Below are positions 32,599 through 41,421 of a DNA stretch of 46,133 nucleotides, piece after piece. The DNA lies in NCBI GenBank assembly GCA_005792355.1, contig SXSC01000363.1:1-46133 (forward strand), read 5' to 3'. The stretch comes from Opitutaceae bacterium (lineage in GTDB: Bacteria; Verrucomicrobiota; Verrucomicrobiia; Opitutales; Opitutaceae). Made by a program: the position numbers and the translations under genes. Under the pieces are notes generated by a model, which saw only the letters and a program-made list of their open reading frames with translations, was not told the DNA's origin and did no database searches. Position 1 is the first letter of the stretch. Every line of letters begins with the position of its first letter.

Positions 32599-33324
32599 TC
32601 ACTTCAACTGGTAAGCCACCCATGAACCGGCGACGAAGAGCCCGTAAAGCCCGAACAGGCCCAGCATGAGAAACGGGGCGGCGCGCCGGTCGAGCTCGGG
32701 AACAGGCCCGCCCGGACAGTTGCGCAGGAACACAACCCAGGCCGCGCCGGCCAGGAAGATGCCGGCGATGACGTCCGCGACGTAGTGCTGCTTGGTGAAC
32801 ACCGTCGAGACCGCAATAAGCGCGGCCCACCCACCGGCGGCGAGGCCCACTCCCCGGTGCACGCGGCCGCAGGCCAGCGCCGCCACGCAGGCGGTCGCCA
32901 CGTGGAGGGAGGGAAAGCAGTTGCGCGGCGGATCGGCATCATAGATGCCCTGCAGAAACCAGGCGAAAAAACCATTCCCGTTTACCTCGTCGGTCCGCGG
33001 CGCGACAGTCGGATACACCAAAAACCAGACATACCCGACACTCCACACCATCAACCAGGCGAGGAAGGTGCGGCGGATGTGCTCCTCCTGGCGAATCATG
33101 ATGAGTGGCAGGAAAGGGCTGAGCAGGTAAGACAGGTAGACCACCGACCATGGCGGCTGCAGCGGGATCATCCGGTCCAGGGCCAACTCGGGCGCGTGCA
33201 ACGGGCGGTCATTTGTCACGGCGGCGATGACGAGGTAAAAGGGAACGAGCACCATCATCGTGACGGCGGGCACGACCACGCGCGGACGCAGCGGATAGGG
33301 CCGGGTCAGCATCGCCACGACCAT
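32599..33324 (-). CDS. PAP2-family membrane phosphatase/transferase, AUR1-like
   Basis: A 241-residue inner-membrane protein with five to six membrane segments (VVVPAVTMMVLVPFYLVIAA, SYLLSPFLPLIMI, FLAWLMVWSVGYVWFLVYP, and two more). The PAP2 signatures are NCFPSLHVATACVAAL (H in PSxH-type motif 2) and STVFTKQHYVADVIAG (motif 3, His and Asp). Motif 1 (KxxxxxxRP) is not recognisable, as in the inositol-phosphorylceramide synthase (AUR1) branch, PAP2_3. Function is phosphatase or phosphotransfer on a lipid; substrate unknown. I chose the ATG at 33324 because the open frame upstream to 33495 is not hydrophobic; 33312 is an alternative. The minus-strand start lies near a large palindrome at 33497-33553. 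Confidence 0.85.
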   Translation of the reverse strand: MVVAMLTRPYPLRPRVVVPAVTMMVLVPFYLVIAAVTNDRPLHAPELALDRMIPLQPPWSVVYLSYLLSPFLPLIMIRQEEHIRRTFLAWLMVWSVGYVWFLVYPTVAPRTDEVNGNGFFAWFLQGIYDADPPRNCFPSLHVATACVAALACGRVHRGVGLAAGGWAALIAVSTVFTKQHYVADVIAGIFLAGAAWVVFLRNCPGGPVPELDRRAAPFLMLGLFGLYGLFVAGSWVAYQLK

Positions 33325-33496
33325 GCCCCAGATGGAACGGTCTACCTCGGCGGTATTCAATTCAACTCTCCCAGGAATTGCACGGTTCAGAATTTTCCCG
33401 GAGCTTGCCCGCCCGGACCACTCGCTCAAGGTCGAACTCCGGTCTGCCACCGTCGGATCGCCCTTTCGGCGGAGGGCGCGGGAGCAGGAGGGCAAG

Positions 33497-33553
33497 GGAA
33501 TGGGTGGCAGGGGAATAAATTCCGTGGCAGTTCATTCCCCTGCCACCCATTCC
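33497..33553. repeat. Perfect inverted repeat with 20-bp arms
   Basis: GGAATGGGTGGCAGGGGAAT (33497-33516) and ATTCCCCTGCCACCCATTCC (33534-33553) are exact complements around a 17-base loop. It lies in the 585-bp divergent gap between the PAP2 gene and the cytochrome c gene. No gene is evident in that gap; ACTGCCTGCC near 33826 repeats half of the terminator stem at 5258. Confidence 0.92.
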
Positions 33554-33909
33554 TCGGCCAAAAGTCCACGACGACTGCGATATCCGCGGGTGCGCTCACG
33601 AAAACCAACCAACCGTGAGTGCAAGTCTCATCCGGCCAATTAGGTCGTTTCGCCGAGAAAGGCGCGGCAACGGCGTGTCCGTGAGGACAGGTGGAGAGCA
33701 GCCGCATGCCGAACGAGCAGTCCGCAACGAAGGTCAACCCCATCGCATGAGCCCCGATGGCGCAAACACCGCAGCGCCGAGCCACTCCGCCGACGGCGAA
33801 GGCGGGCAAGACTGGGCGAAAGCAAACTGCCTGCCAAAAAACGAGGAAAGAGAACGATGGGCGCGCCGGGGCGTTGACGAGCGTTTTATGATTCGTACCG
33901 TCGGCGCAC

Positions 33910-35592
33910 ATGTTTCCAACCCCGCGGTTTTTTTTCGTTTGTGGCGCGCTGCTGGCAATCGGGTCGGCCGCTTTCGCCGCCGAGCCCGGGACGACCCCGG
34001 CGATGTCGCGCGGGCAGGCTCTATTCGCGGCGAACTGCGCGCTGTGCCACGGGGCGACGGGCGATGGCATTCCCCGGCTCTATCCGCCGCTGGCGAAGTC
34101 GGACTGGCTCGCGGCCAACCGCAGGGACGCCATCGCGGGCATCGTCTCCGGTCTGAACAAGGAAATTGTGGTCAACGGCCAGCCCTATCACGGCCAGATG
34201 CCGGCGATCATGCTCGATGACGAGCAGGTGTCGGACGTGCTCACGTTTGTGCTGAATTCGTGGGGCAACCCCGGCGGGGCGGTGACGGCGGCGGAGGTGA
34301 AAGCCGTGCGCGAGACGACGGGGTTCAAGACGTTCGCCGAATTGAAGGCGGCGGGGGATTATCGACCGCTGCCGCCGGCGCCGGAGGGATTCACGCTCAG
34401 GGAATTGGTGCGCCTGACGGACTTTGGCGTACGGCTGGCGAGCGACGGCCGGGACGGCCGGCTATACATCCTCGGCCAGGCGGGCGGGGTGTGGCGGTTC
34501 GACGTGGCGTCGGGCAATTTGAAACAGATTCTGTGGCCGAAGGATTTCGTGGGACTGAAGCCGCTGGAATTTCGGACGCTCGGAATGGTGCGAGACGGAC
34601 AAGGCCGGCTCTGGATAACGGTGAACCAGCGTGTGCCGGGTGAGCCGCTGGTGATGAACGAATGCGCGATTTATCGCACGACGAAGTTCGACGCCGATGG
34701 CGATCCGATTGAACCGCGGCCGTGGTTGCAAACCAGCTATCCGTGGGGAATCGGTCCGTACAACCACGGGCTCTCGGACATCCGCTTTGGCCCTGATGGA
34801 ATGTTATATGTGAGCAGCGGATCCCGAACGGATGCGGGCGAGACTGGCGGACTGCCCTTCCTCGGAAAAATGGGCGAGGTGGACCTCACGGCGGTGATGT
34901 GGCGGCTCGATCCGAAAGCGGAGCGGCCGAGGATCGAGATCATTTCCCGTGGAATCCGGAACGCGTTCAGCTTCGCATGGGATGGTGCGCAGAATCTGTT
35001 TACGGTTTCAAACGGACCGGATGCGCATGCGCCGGAGGAGATGGATTTCATCACGCCGCCGAAGCGGGGTGAGGAACCGGAGCACCATGGCTTTCCCTAC
35101 CAATTCGGCGACGCGTCCGCGGACAAGAAGTGGTATGAACACACGCCGACTCCGCCGCCGGCGACGACGGGCGAGAGATACGTGCTGCCGGTTCTCAATC
35201 TCGGTCCGGCGGGATTGATGGAGGGCAAGCCGACGAGCACGTTTAGCGCCCACAGCTCTCCGACCGGACTGGTCTGGCTCGGCCAAGATTGGCCGGAATC
35301 GGTGCGCAGTGGATTTTTGGTCGGAAGGCTCGGGAGTTTTCTGGCCGGTCCGGCCGAGGGTGAGGAACACGGGTTCGACGTGCTGCACCTGAAAATGGAA
35401 CGACGCGTGGACGGCAGATGGACCGCGCGCACGACAACATTTCTGGCCCCGCTGGGCCGGCCGATCGATGTGCACATCGCGGGACCGGGGAAACTCTACG
35501 TCTTGGAATATACGCGCCCGACCGATCTCAAGGGGCGCGCCGGCTGGCTGCCGGGGCGGGTTCTGGAGCTGGCGGTGAAGGGGAAATGGTGA
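33910..35592 (+). CDS. Exported cytochrome c / PQQ-type sugar dehydrogenase-like fusion
   Basis: A 560-residue periplasmic protein. A signal peptide (FFFVCGALLAIGSAAFAA) is followed by a monohaem cytochrome c domain (about 30-125): FAANCALCHG contains CxxCH (C43-H47), and YHGQMPA supplies the likely axial Met. Residues about 150-560 are a beta-propeller of the glucose/sorbosone dehydrogenase (GSDH) type, with FTLRELVRLTDFGVRLA, GLSDIRFGPDGMLYVSSGSR, RNAFSFAWDGAQNLFTVSN, and EEPEHHGFPYQFG. Members oxidise a sugar or alcohol with PQQ-like cofactor and pass electrons to a haem. I cannot verify PQQ-binding residues. It stands alone, 268 bp before tRNA-Asp. Confidence 0.88.
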   Translation: MFPTPRFFFVCGALLAIGSAAFAAEPGTTPAMSRGQALFAANCALCHGATGDGIPRLYPPLAKSDWLAANRRDAIAGIVSGLNKEIVVNGQPYHGQMPAIMLDDEQVSDVLTFVLNSWGNPGGAVTAAEVKAVRETTGFKTFAELKAAGDYRPLPPAPEGFTLRELVRLTDFGVRLASDGRDGRLYILGQAGGVWRFDVASGNLKQILWPKDFVGLKPLEFRTLGMVRDGQGRLWITVNQRVPGEPLVMNECAIYRTTKFDADGDPIEPRPWLQTSYPWGIGPYNHGLSDIRFGPDGMLYVSSGSRTDAGETGGLPFLGKMGEVDLTAVMWRLDPKAERPRIEIISRGIRNAFSFAWDGAQNLFTVSNGPDAHAPEEMDFITPPKRGEEPEHHGFPYQFGDASADKKWYEHTPTPPPATTGERYVLPVLNLGPAGLMEGKPTSTFSAHSSPTGLVWLGQDWPESVRSGFLVGRLGSFLAGPAEGEEHGFDVLHLKMERRVDGRWTARTTTFLAPLGRPIDVHIAGPGKLYVLEYTRPTDLKGRAGWLPGRVLELAVKGKW

Positions 35593-35859
35593 TGAGTGAT
35601 GCCATTTCCCGTGATCGGGAAAACGTCGCTCGGCTCGAGATCTGGTTCTCATTACGTTCCCGCATATCGGAAAGCCTCCTGCGACCGCGCTGAGATTCGG
35701 CGGCTGGAAGGCCGCCGTTCCGTGTGATCCACCTTGCACCTGCAGGAACCGTATGTGCCGCGTTCGAATCGTGGGGCAACAATCCGGTGCCGCCGGATGC
35801 TCTCAGCGGTACCCTCTATGAGAGGAAACGGAGAGGAGTTTCTTAACTCCTTGCTAATA

Positions 35860-35936
35860 TGGCGGGATGGACGGGACTCGAACCCGCGACCTTCTGCGTG
35901 ACAGGCAGACGCTCTAACCCACTGAGCTACCACCCC
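35860..35936 (-). tRNA. tRNA-Asp (anticodon GTC)
   Basis: On the minus strand the acceptor GGGGTGG pairs with CCATCCC (one G-T pair). The D arm is GCTC/GAGC, and the anticodon stem TCTGC/GCAGA encloses CTGTCAC with anticodon GTC. The T arm is GCGGG-TTCGAGT-CCCGT, discriminator G, and CCA is encoded. Confidence 0.95.
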
Positions 35937-35956
35937 TAAACCAAGGAAAGGGGCGG

Positions 35957-35984
35957 AACGTAGGTTAGGGGAAGTGTGAGTCAA
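35957..35984 (-). promoter_or_regulatory. Likely promoter of tRNA-Asp
   Basis: On the minus strand TTGACT (35984-35979) and TACGTT (35962-35957) are 16 bp apart and end 20 bp before the tRNA 5' end. The -35 box matches the sigma-70 consensus at five of six positions; the -10 box is weak. Confidence 0.45.
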
Positions 35985-36041
35985 GCGCGGTTTTCCCCTT
36001 GTCGGTTTTGTCTCCGCCTTGTACCGCTCGTCTCCCTCAGT

Positions 36042-36118
36042 GCGGTGGTAGCTCAGCTGGATAGAGCAGCGGTTTTCTAAACCGCCGGTCGGGTGTTCGA
36101 GTCACCTCCACCGCGCCA
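36042..36118 (+). tRNA. tRNA-Arg (anticodon TCT)
   Basis: The acceptor GCGGTGG/CCACCGC is perfect. The D arm is GCTC/GAGC, and the anticodon stem GCGGT/ACCGC encloses TTTCTAA with anticodon TCT (codon AGA). The T arm is GGGTG-TTCGAGT-CACCT with one G-T pair, discriminator G115 of this hundred, and encoded CCA (36116-36118). It is divergent from tRNA-Asp. Confidence 0.95.
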
Positions 36119-36793
36119 TTCCTTTCATAACGTATTCAACACTTTCTGGGAGTAAAGTGCCGAATTCATAGTTCGGATACGCGGCAAAGGACGGCTGTTT
36201 TTCGGCAGTTGTTTGCGGGGTTTTGGTCACGAATTGGTCACTCGCCGAAAATGCCCCTTTTTGGCTCTGGCGGAGTGGCACCTGAACCCGTGCGCCGCGT
36301 GTTTGGTTTGGATCCCGCTGTACTGATGACTGCTTCGCGGCTTCCGCTTCATTGAAGTACGCGCTTCCGGGCCTGGCTGGTTGATCGTTCGTCGACCTTT
36401 GCGGGCCTCAGGTGTCACGACCCATTTTCGCTGCCCTCTTTCTTTATGGGGTCAAGTTGGTCAGCCGCACCTTGGAAACCTTGTGGTCGGTCAGCTTCCG
36501 CGGGGAAAAGCCCCGCCGCGGGCCGTCTTTCACTCCTGCGGGCATTTTGTGTCTGCGACCGATTGGGAAGGGCTTTCCTGGCGAAAGGCCCGCAAACCCG
36601 GCTATTGGGCTCCGAAAAAATATCGAATCGCGGGGGCTGTTGACCGATAGGAAACTGGATTTTGAGGGGGTTGGGCCGGGTGGGGGTTCTGCAACGGCCT
36701 TGGGCCACGCGGGCAACCGACTGCATCGAAACCTTCTGAACAGCAAGATATCCGCCGAGGCGGTGTCCGAACTGCCTCGGCGGAAAAAGCGGC
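36119..36793. other. Unexplained segment next to tRNA-Arg(TCT)
   Basis: No gene with family resemblance was found in these 675 bp. On the minus strand a frame without start codon, open from about 36400, runs through FVTKTPQTTAEKQPSFAAYP and ends at a stop inside the T arm of the tRNA. That arrangement resembles the tail of an integrase gene abutting an attachment site, but no catalytic motif is present. Base composition is less GC-rich than the neighbours. Confidence 0.4.
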
Positions 36794-37252
36794 TCAATCT
36801 GCCCGCCGTAACGCCCGGTCAATTGCACCCATCGCCGGCGGAATCGACCCTTCGCTCACCTCCTCGGGTTGGAGGACGATATTCTTCCCAGCGCGAGAAC
36901 ACACCGCGCGACACAGAATCTTCGTTCCGTCCGCATGGATGCCGTACAACACTAAAGCCTCTCCACGCCGTGGATCATGGGCGGCATGCTTGTAAGGCGA
37001 CCCGGCTCGAGCAGTCCACGCCTCAGAAATGAAGACGCACCAACGCGCTTGTGCCCGTTCACACCGCGACGCGAGATCCCTCATCATGGCGTGCTGATCC
37101 GCGCGATCGGCCGGCCGGAGCTGAAACATCAGCGGCGCCCGGTCGGTGCCGACGATTGCCATCGGGGTGTGATAGCCGTCGCGCTGCAGGAACACCTTCG
37201 CCGCTTGAAACCAGCCGACGCACATCTCGCGGAACGTCTTCGCAACTGTCAT
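36794..37252 (-). CDS. Hypothetical protein, unknown family
   Basis: A 152-residue frame on the minus strand from the ATG at 37252; the frame extends upstream to 37363 or 37414, where the DNA looks less coding. It starts MTVAKTFREMCVGWFQAAKV, then FLQRDGYHTPMAIVGTDRAP, and later has RWCVFISEAWTARAGSPYKH, the pattern HDPRRGEALVLYGIHADGTK and a basic end. Amino-acid order is protein-like (a central beta-strand then SEAW), reminiscent of uncharacterised proteins in which a substrate name is given as a short A/G-strand followed by xEAW and R-EAL. I cannot name a family. It lies in the odd segment beside tRNA-Arg(TCT). Confidence 0.5.
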   Translation of the reverse strand: MTVAKTFREMCVGWFQAAKVFLQRDGYHTPMAIVGTDRAPLMFQLRPADRADQHAMMRDLASRCERAQARWCVFISEAWTARAGSPYKHAAHDPRRGEALVLYGIHADGTKILCRAVCSRAGKNIVLQPEEVSEGSIPPAMGAIDRALRRAD

Positions 37253-37568
37253 GCCGGCGAACGCCGACGGCAGATTGGGATATCGGTCGTTGACTAGTTG
37301 TCCACCTATGTTCGGGTCATGGCGCTTCTCGACACCGGCGACGAACGCAAAGGAGGTGCGCATGCGAGCTAATGATTTAGGAGACAAAGGAGCCGAGCGC
37401 AAGCTGCTGTCCAACTCGCACCATGGATTCCAACATGGTCAAACCTCAGGCAGCCGATGCAGCTGCGCCGAATTGCTGGCAGGAAACTAGATCTTGAGCG
37501 GTTGGGGTCGGGTGTTTGGTTGATTTCGAGCCGCACCTTGAAATCGGCCATGTAGATTTTACGCGAGA

Positions 37569-37625
37569 CGCCGCGCAGGTGGTTTTAGAACGCATTGAAC
37601 ACGTTCTTCAACCACCTGCGCGGCG
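37569..37625. repeat. Long inverted repeat with about 28-bp arms
   Basis: CGCCGCGCAGGTGGTT (37569-37584) and AACCACCTGCGCGGCG (37610-37625) are exact complements. Pairing continues inward with AGAACG/CGTTCT, so the whole block folds back on itself. It lies about 150 bp upstream of the esterase gene, in a 520-bp gap with no recognised gene. Confidence 0.9.
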
Positions 37626-37771
37626 GATGGAGGTCGGCGTCTTTGGACTGGCCGCAACTTACTTTTCCTCAACGCAGGAGATAGATTTCGATCAGTCCCA
37701 TGACTTCCCGTCGCAAGAATACAGTTGCGCAGATTCGCGTGAAGGCAGAATCCAGTACGCAACCCCGTTCC

Positions 37772-38656
37772 ATGCGTCGCTTGTCAATATCGCACCTGCT
37801 TTCGGGCGCTGCTTGCGTGGTGCTTTCGACCGCGCAGATTCTCGCGCAGGCGGATAGGCCAATGGAGGGTTCGAGCGAAGGTCGCCCCGTCATCGTTGGC
37901 GGGGCCGAACAGCATGATTTCCTCTCGCAGGTGAACGGGCGCCGCTATCGGATCATGGTAGCGCCGCCGCTCAATGCGGACGCCGGAAAAACGTATCCGA
38001 TTGTTTATGTCATCGACGGCAACCGCTACTTTGCCGCGGCGGCGAATCACGCCCGGCACGCGTCCACCGCGACGCGATTTCCGATTCCGCCCGCCATCGT
38101 GGTGGGCGTGGGTTATCCGACGGATGACATCGAGGAAGTCGGCCGACGCCGAGGAGAGGAATTTTCGGTAACTGGAGCAGGCGGCAGAGTTGATTTCGAC
38201 AAACTGAATACGAGGGTCGATGAGTTCATGCGCGTGCTGTTGCAGGAGGTGAAGCCATTCGTTGCATCACGTTGGAAAATCAGCGAGAACCAGCAGGGCA
38301 TTTACGGGCATTCGCTGGGCGGATTGATTGTGGCGCGCGTGCTTTTCGGCCATCCCACCGCCTTCACCCACTACATTGCCTCCGATCCCACGCTGGGAGG
38401 TGCAATCGCTCCGGCCGAGGAAGCGTCGTTCTCCGACCGCGCGAAGGCTGAACATTTTCGGCTTCGGGTTTTGGTGATTGGCGACGGGCCGGCTTATGCC
38501 GCGCTGGCGCAGCGTCTCGGGAAATTCGAACCGGCGGTCAACGTTAGTACCGCGCGGTTCGCGGATGAGGATCATATTTCCGTGTCGCTGGCGTCGCTGA
38601 GTCGCGGCCTGAGCTTCGCGCTGAAGCCGCCCGTCGTGCCGGGAAAGAAAATCTAG
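37772..38656 (+). CDS. Exported alpha/beta hydrolase (putative esterase family)
   Basis: A 294-residue protein. The ATG at 37772 starts a signal peptide (RRLSISHLLSGAACVVLST, AQILAQAD); an in-frame ATG at 37700 would precede it by a basic 24-residue extension. The sequence has ..RYRIMVAPPLNADAGKTYPIV-type beta strands, then YVIDGNRYF, IVVGVGYPTDD, the nucleophile elbow GIYGHSLGG (Ser in GHSLGG) and a late DEDHISVSL that supplies the likely catalytic His. This order matches the esterase D / enterochelin-esterase-like family (PF00756). Substrates in that family include acyl esters, siderophores and acylated sugars. No operon partner is visible. Confidence 0.9.
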   Translation: MRRLSISHLLSGAACVVLSTAQILAQADRPMEGSSEGRPVIVGGAEQHDFLSQVNGRRYRIMVAPPLNADAGKTYPIVYVIDGNRYFAAAANHARHASTATRFPIPPAIVVGVGYPTDDIEEVGRRRGEEFSVTGAGGRVDFDKLNTRVDEFMRVLLQEVKPFVASRWKISENQQGIYGHSLGGLIVARVLFGHPTAFTHYIASDPTLGGAIAPAEEASFSDRAKAEHFRLRVLVIGDGPAYAALAQRLGKFEPAVNVSTARFADEDHISVSLASLSRGLSFALKPPVVPGKKI

Positions 38657-38824
38657 CGCGCGCGTCGCCGCAGCTGCGGTAGACTTTTCAATCTTGGTTA
38701 CAGAGCGCACAGAGGCCGGTCCCGAGGTCACAGCCGGCCTTCAGGTCTTGATGACCTTGACGGCGGGAGAAGCGAGTCGCGGACGGTTTCTGACGAGGAG
38801 GCCGCTCACAAGAAGTTCCTTTGC

Positions 38825-38923
38825 GAGACGGGCGAAAATTGAGCCCGATCTCACTCCGGCCAACCGGGAATCCCCCGGGGAAGTATGCTCTCGCCACCGA
38901 GGGGTGCGATTTTTCAGTGTGAC
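38825..38923 (+). repeat. Leader repeat upstream of the first TIR gene
   Basis: From GAGACGGGCGAAAAT to TCAGTGTGAC this block is similar to 41503-41589 upstream of the second TIR gene. The most conserved part is GTATGCTCTCGCCACCG versus GTATGCACTCGCCACCG, followed by GGGTGCGATTTTTCAGTGTG or its near match. It was duplicated with the gene or is a dispersed repeat that also serves as regulatory region. Confidence 0.75.
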
Positions 38924-38955
38924 GGCGTCTCCGGTCCGCCCACGTCCCACTCCCC

Positions 38956-41379
38956 ATGTCCGAATCTGCCGGCAAAGCCGTCTTTCTTTCCTACGCGTCG
39001 CAAGACGCGGAGGCGGCGCGTCGCATCGCCGAGGCACTGCGCCAGGGAGGCGTCGAGGTGTGGCTTGACCAGGAGGGCGGACTTATCGGCGGCGATGCGT
39101 GGGACCGGAAAATCCGCGAGCAGATCACAGCTTGCACCCTATTTGTACCCCTGATCTCGGCCAACACGCAGGCGCGACACGAAGGTTATTTCCGACTCGA
39201 ATGGAAACTGGCGGAAGACCGCTCGCACCTCATCGCAAAAGGAAAGCCGTTCATCGTGCCGGTGTGCATCGATGGCACGACCGAGCGAGGCGCGCTTGTG
39301 CCCGATGCCTTCACTGCAGTGCAATGGACGCGACTGCCCGGCGGTGAGGCGCCGGCCGCGTTCGTCGCTCGCGTGAGAAAATTACTCGGCGGGCCAGCAT
39401 CGGAATCCCCAACCCCAACAACGCGTCCGCTTGATAGTGGGCAGGCTGGGCTCACGCCTGCGCCGACCCAGAACTCCGAGCTGACGACGAAAAATCTCAA
39501 ACTTTCCACAGACGTGCGGCTCCCGCTCGAAGGCGGGTTCGAGACCTTCGTGCCTCAACGCTCGTGGTGGCGGCGCGCGCTGCCGCTCGTGGTGACGCTG
39601 GGCGTCGGGGTGCTCCTCGGGGCTGGTCTTGTGGCGTGGCGCCTGTGGCCCACCCCTGCGCCGGCAGCGGTGTCCCGGTTTAGCTATCGCCTCCCCGACG
39701 GGCAGGCGTTCAGAAGCACCAACCGGAACTTCATCGCGGTCTCGCCCGACGGCCGGAAAATTGTGTTTAACGCGACCGGAGGGCTCTACCTGCGCAATCT
39801 CGACGAGTTGGAGGCGCGCGTGATTCCTGGGACGGAAGGGTTGTTGTATGACCCCTTCTTTTCGCCGGACGGACAATCGGTCGGCTACCACCAGAACGGG
39901 GAACTGAAGCGCATTGCCATCAGCGGTGGTGCCCCGGTGGTTATCGGCACTATGACCGTTAGTCACTACGGCGCCAGCTGGGCGCCGGACGGCACGGTCT
40001 TATTGGGCACCCGCGATAGTATTCTGCGCGTGCCGACCACCGGCGGCACGCCCGCGGTGGTGGTGACCTCCCAGAATGGGGAACAGATTGTTAGTCCGCA
40101 GCTGTTGCCGGACGGCGACACGGTGCTCTTCACGGCGCGACCGGCAGGGACCGAAGCGAATGGCGGAACCCGCATCGTCGCGCAGAAGATCTCGACGGGC
40201 GCGCGGAAGGTCCTCGTGGAGGGCGGAGTTGACGCACGCTATCTGGCGACTGGGCATCTGGTCTATGCCGTCGGCAACGTTCTGATGGGAGTCGCCTTCG
40301 ATGCGCGCCGGCTGTCGGTCACCGGCAGCGCGGTCCCCCTGGTGCAGGGAGTGATGATCTCTACCACATTGTCCGGCATGAAGGCCGCGAATTACGGTGT
40401 CGCCGCAAACGGCACGCTGGTCTGGGTCTACAGCGCGAGGGCCGTCAGCAACCTTGCGCTGCAGATGGCCCTGAGCGACCGTGCAGGCAAACTCACGCCC
40501 TTGGCTCTGCCATCCGGCCCCTACGCCGCGCCTCGCGCGTCGCCGGACGGCACGCGCGTCGCCGTGGGGGTCGCGGATTCGAAAGAGACTTACGTCGCAA
40601 TCTACGATCTTGATGGCAAGACGGCCTTGCGCCGCCTGACCTTTGGCGGGAACAGCCGCGATCCGATCTGGTCGCGCGATGGTCAGCGCGTGGCGTTTCA
40701 ATCGGACCGGGAGGGTGACCGGGCCATATTCTGGCAGCGCGCCGACGGGACCGGACCGGCCGAGCGGCTGACCAAGCCGGAGAAGGACACCGCGCACTTC
40801 CCCGCGTCATGGTCGCCGAAGGACGAGACCCTTTTATTCATCGTCTCCCCATCCGCCACCGTCCAAGCGCCCGGCGAGCTCTGGACCTACGCGCGGGCGA
40901 GCGGGACGACCGCGCCGTTCGGCAACGTCAAGGGGGTGGCTTCGTCGCCGATGTTTTCGCCTGATGGCCGATGGATCGCGTATACCAGTCGCGACCAAAG
41001 CGGTGGACTTTATATCCAGCCATTTCCGGCCACCAGTGCTCAGTATCAACTACCGCGCATGGAGGACGAAAATTTTGGTTACCACTCGTTCTGGTCGCCC
41101 GACGGCACGATGCTTTTCTTTTCTCCCCGCCCGGGGAGGCTCAGGGTGGTGACCGTGACGACGCAGCCGACGGTCGCGTTCGGAAACCCGACACCGTTGC
41201 CGTTGCGGTTGCCGTTCGTTTCCGCGACGAGCAGACAGTACGACATCATGCCGGACGGCCGGTTGATCGGCCTGATCACACAGGGACAGGCGGACGGCGC
41301 CGAGGACGCGGCACCGCCGGAAGTCCGCATCTTCGAGCACTGGACCGAAGAGCTGAAGCGCCTGGTGCCGGTGAAGTGA
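38956..41379 (+). CDS. Membrane-anchored TIR domain protein with WD40-like (PD40) beta-propeller
   Basis: An 807-residue protein. Residues 6-145 are a TIR domain: KAVFLSYASQDAEAARRIAE, GVEVWLDQEGGLIGGDAW, LFVPLISANTQ, and GYFRLEWKLAEDR, in which Glu82 sits where TIR NADases have the catalytic Glu. After a Pro/Thr-rich linker, WWRRALPLVVTLGVGVLLGA and following (about 204-230) form one membrane segment. The rest (about 250-790) is a beta-propeller with PD40/TolB-type blades (FIAVSPDGRKIVFN, PFFSPDGQSVGY, PMFSPDGRWIAYTSRD, SFWSPDGTMLFFS). Topology suggests TIR in the cytosol and propeller outside, like Ser/Thr receptor kinases with a TIR in place of the kinase. TIR enzymes cleave NAD+ or signal in defence. 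It is the first of a tandem pair; the start has no Shine-Dalgarno. Confidence 0.85.
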   Translation: MSESAGKAVFLSYASQDAEAARRIAEALRQGGVEVWLDQEGGLIGGDAWDRKIREQITACTLFVPLISANTQARHEGYFRLEWKLAEDRSHLIAKGKPFIVPVCIDGTTERGALVPDAFTAVQWTRLPGGEAPAAFVARVRKLLGGPASESPTPTTRPLDSGQAGLTPAPTQNSELTTKNLKLSTDVRLPLEGGFETFVPQRSWWRRALPLVVTLGVGVLLGAGLVAWRLWPTPAPAAVSRFSYRLPDGQAFRSTNRNFIAVSPDGRKIVFNATGGLYLRNLDELEARVIPGTEGLLYDPFFSPDGQSVGYHQNGELKRIAISGGAPVVIGTMTVSHYGASWAPDGTVLLGTRDSILRVPTTGGTPAVVVTSQNGEQIVSPQLLPDGDTVLFTARPAGTEANGGTRIVAQKISTGARKVLVEGGVDARYLATGHLVYAVGNVLMGVAFDARRLSVTGSAVPLVQGVMISTTLSGMKAANYGVAANGTLVWVYSARAVSNLALQMALSDRAGKLTPLALPSGPYAAPRASPDGTRVAVGVADSKETYVAIYDLDGKTALRRLTFGGNSRDPIWSRDGQRVAFQSDREGDRAIFWQRADGTGPAERLTKPEKDTAHFPASWSPKDETLLFIVSPSATVQAPGELWTYARASGTTAPFGNVKGVASSPMFSPDGRWIAYTSRDQSGGLYIQPFPATSAQYQLPRMEDENFGYHSFWSPDGTMLFFSPRPGRLRVVTVTTQPTVAFGNPTPLPLRLPFVSATSRQYDIMPDGRLIGLITQGQADGAEDAAPPEVRIFEHWTEELKRLVPVK

Positions 41380-41421
41380 TGGGCAGCACGCGCGGTGCGC
41401 GCCGTAGTGCCGACGAGCTCT

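Noticed and set aside
37362..37490. Small plus-strand ORF (42 codons) preceded by AAAGGAGGTG
   Set aside because: The ribosome-binding-like sequence is good, but the product shows no protein-like features or recognisable relatives, and it lies in the poorly defined segment beside the tRNA.
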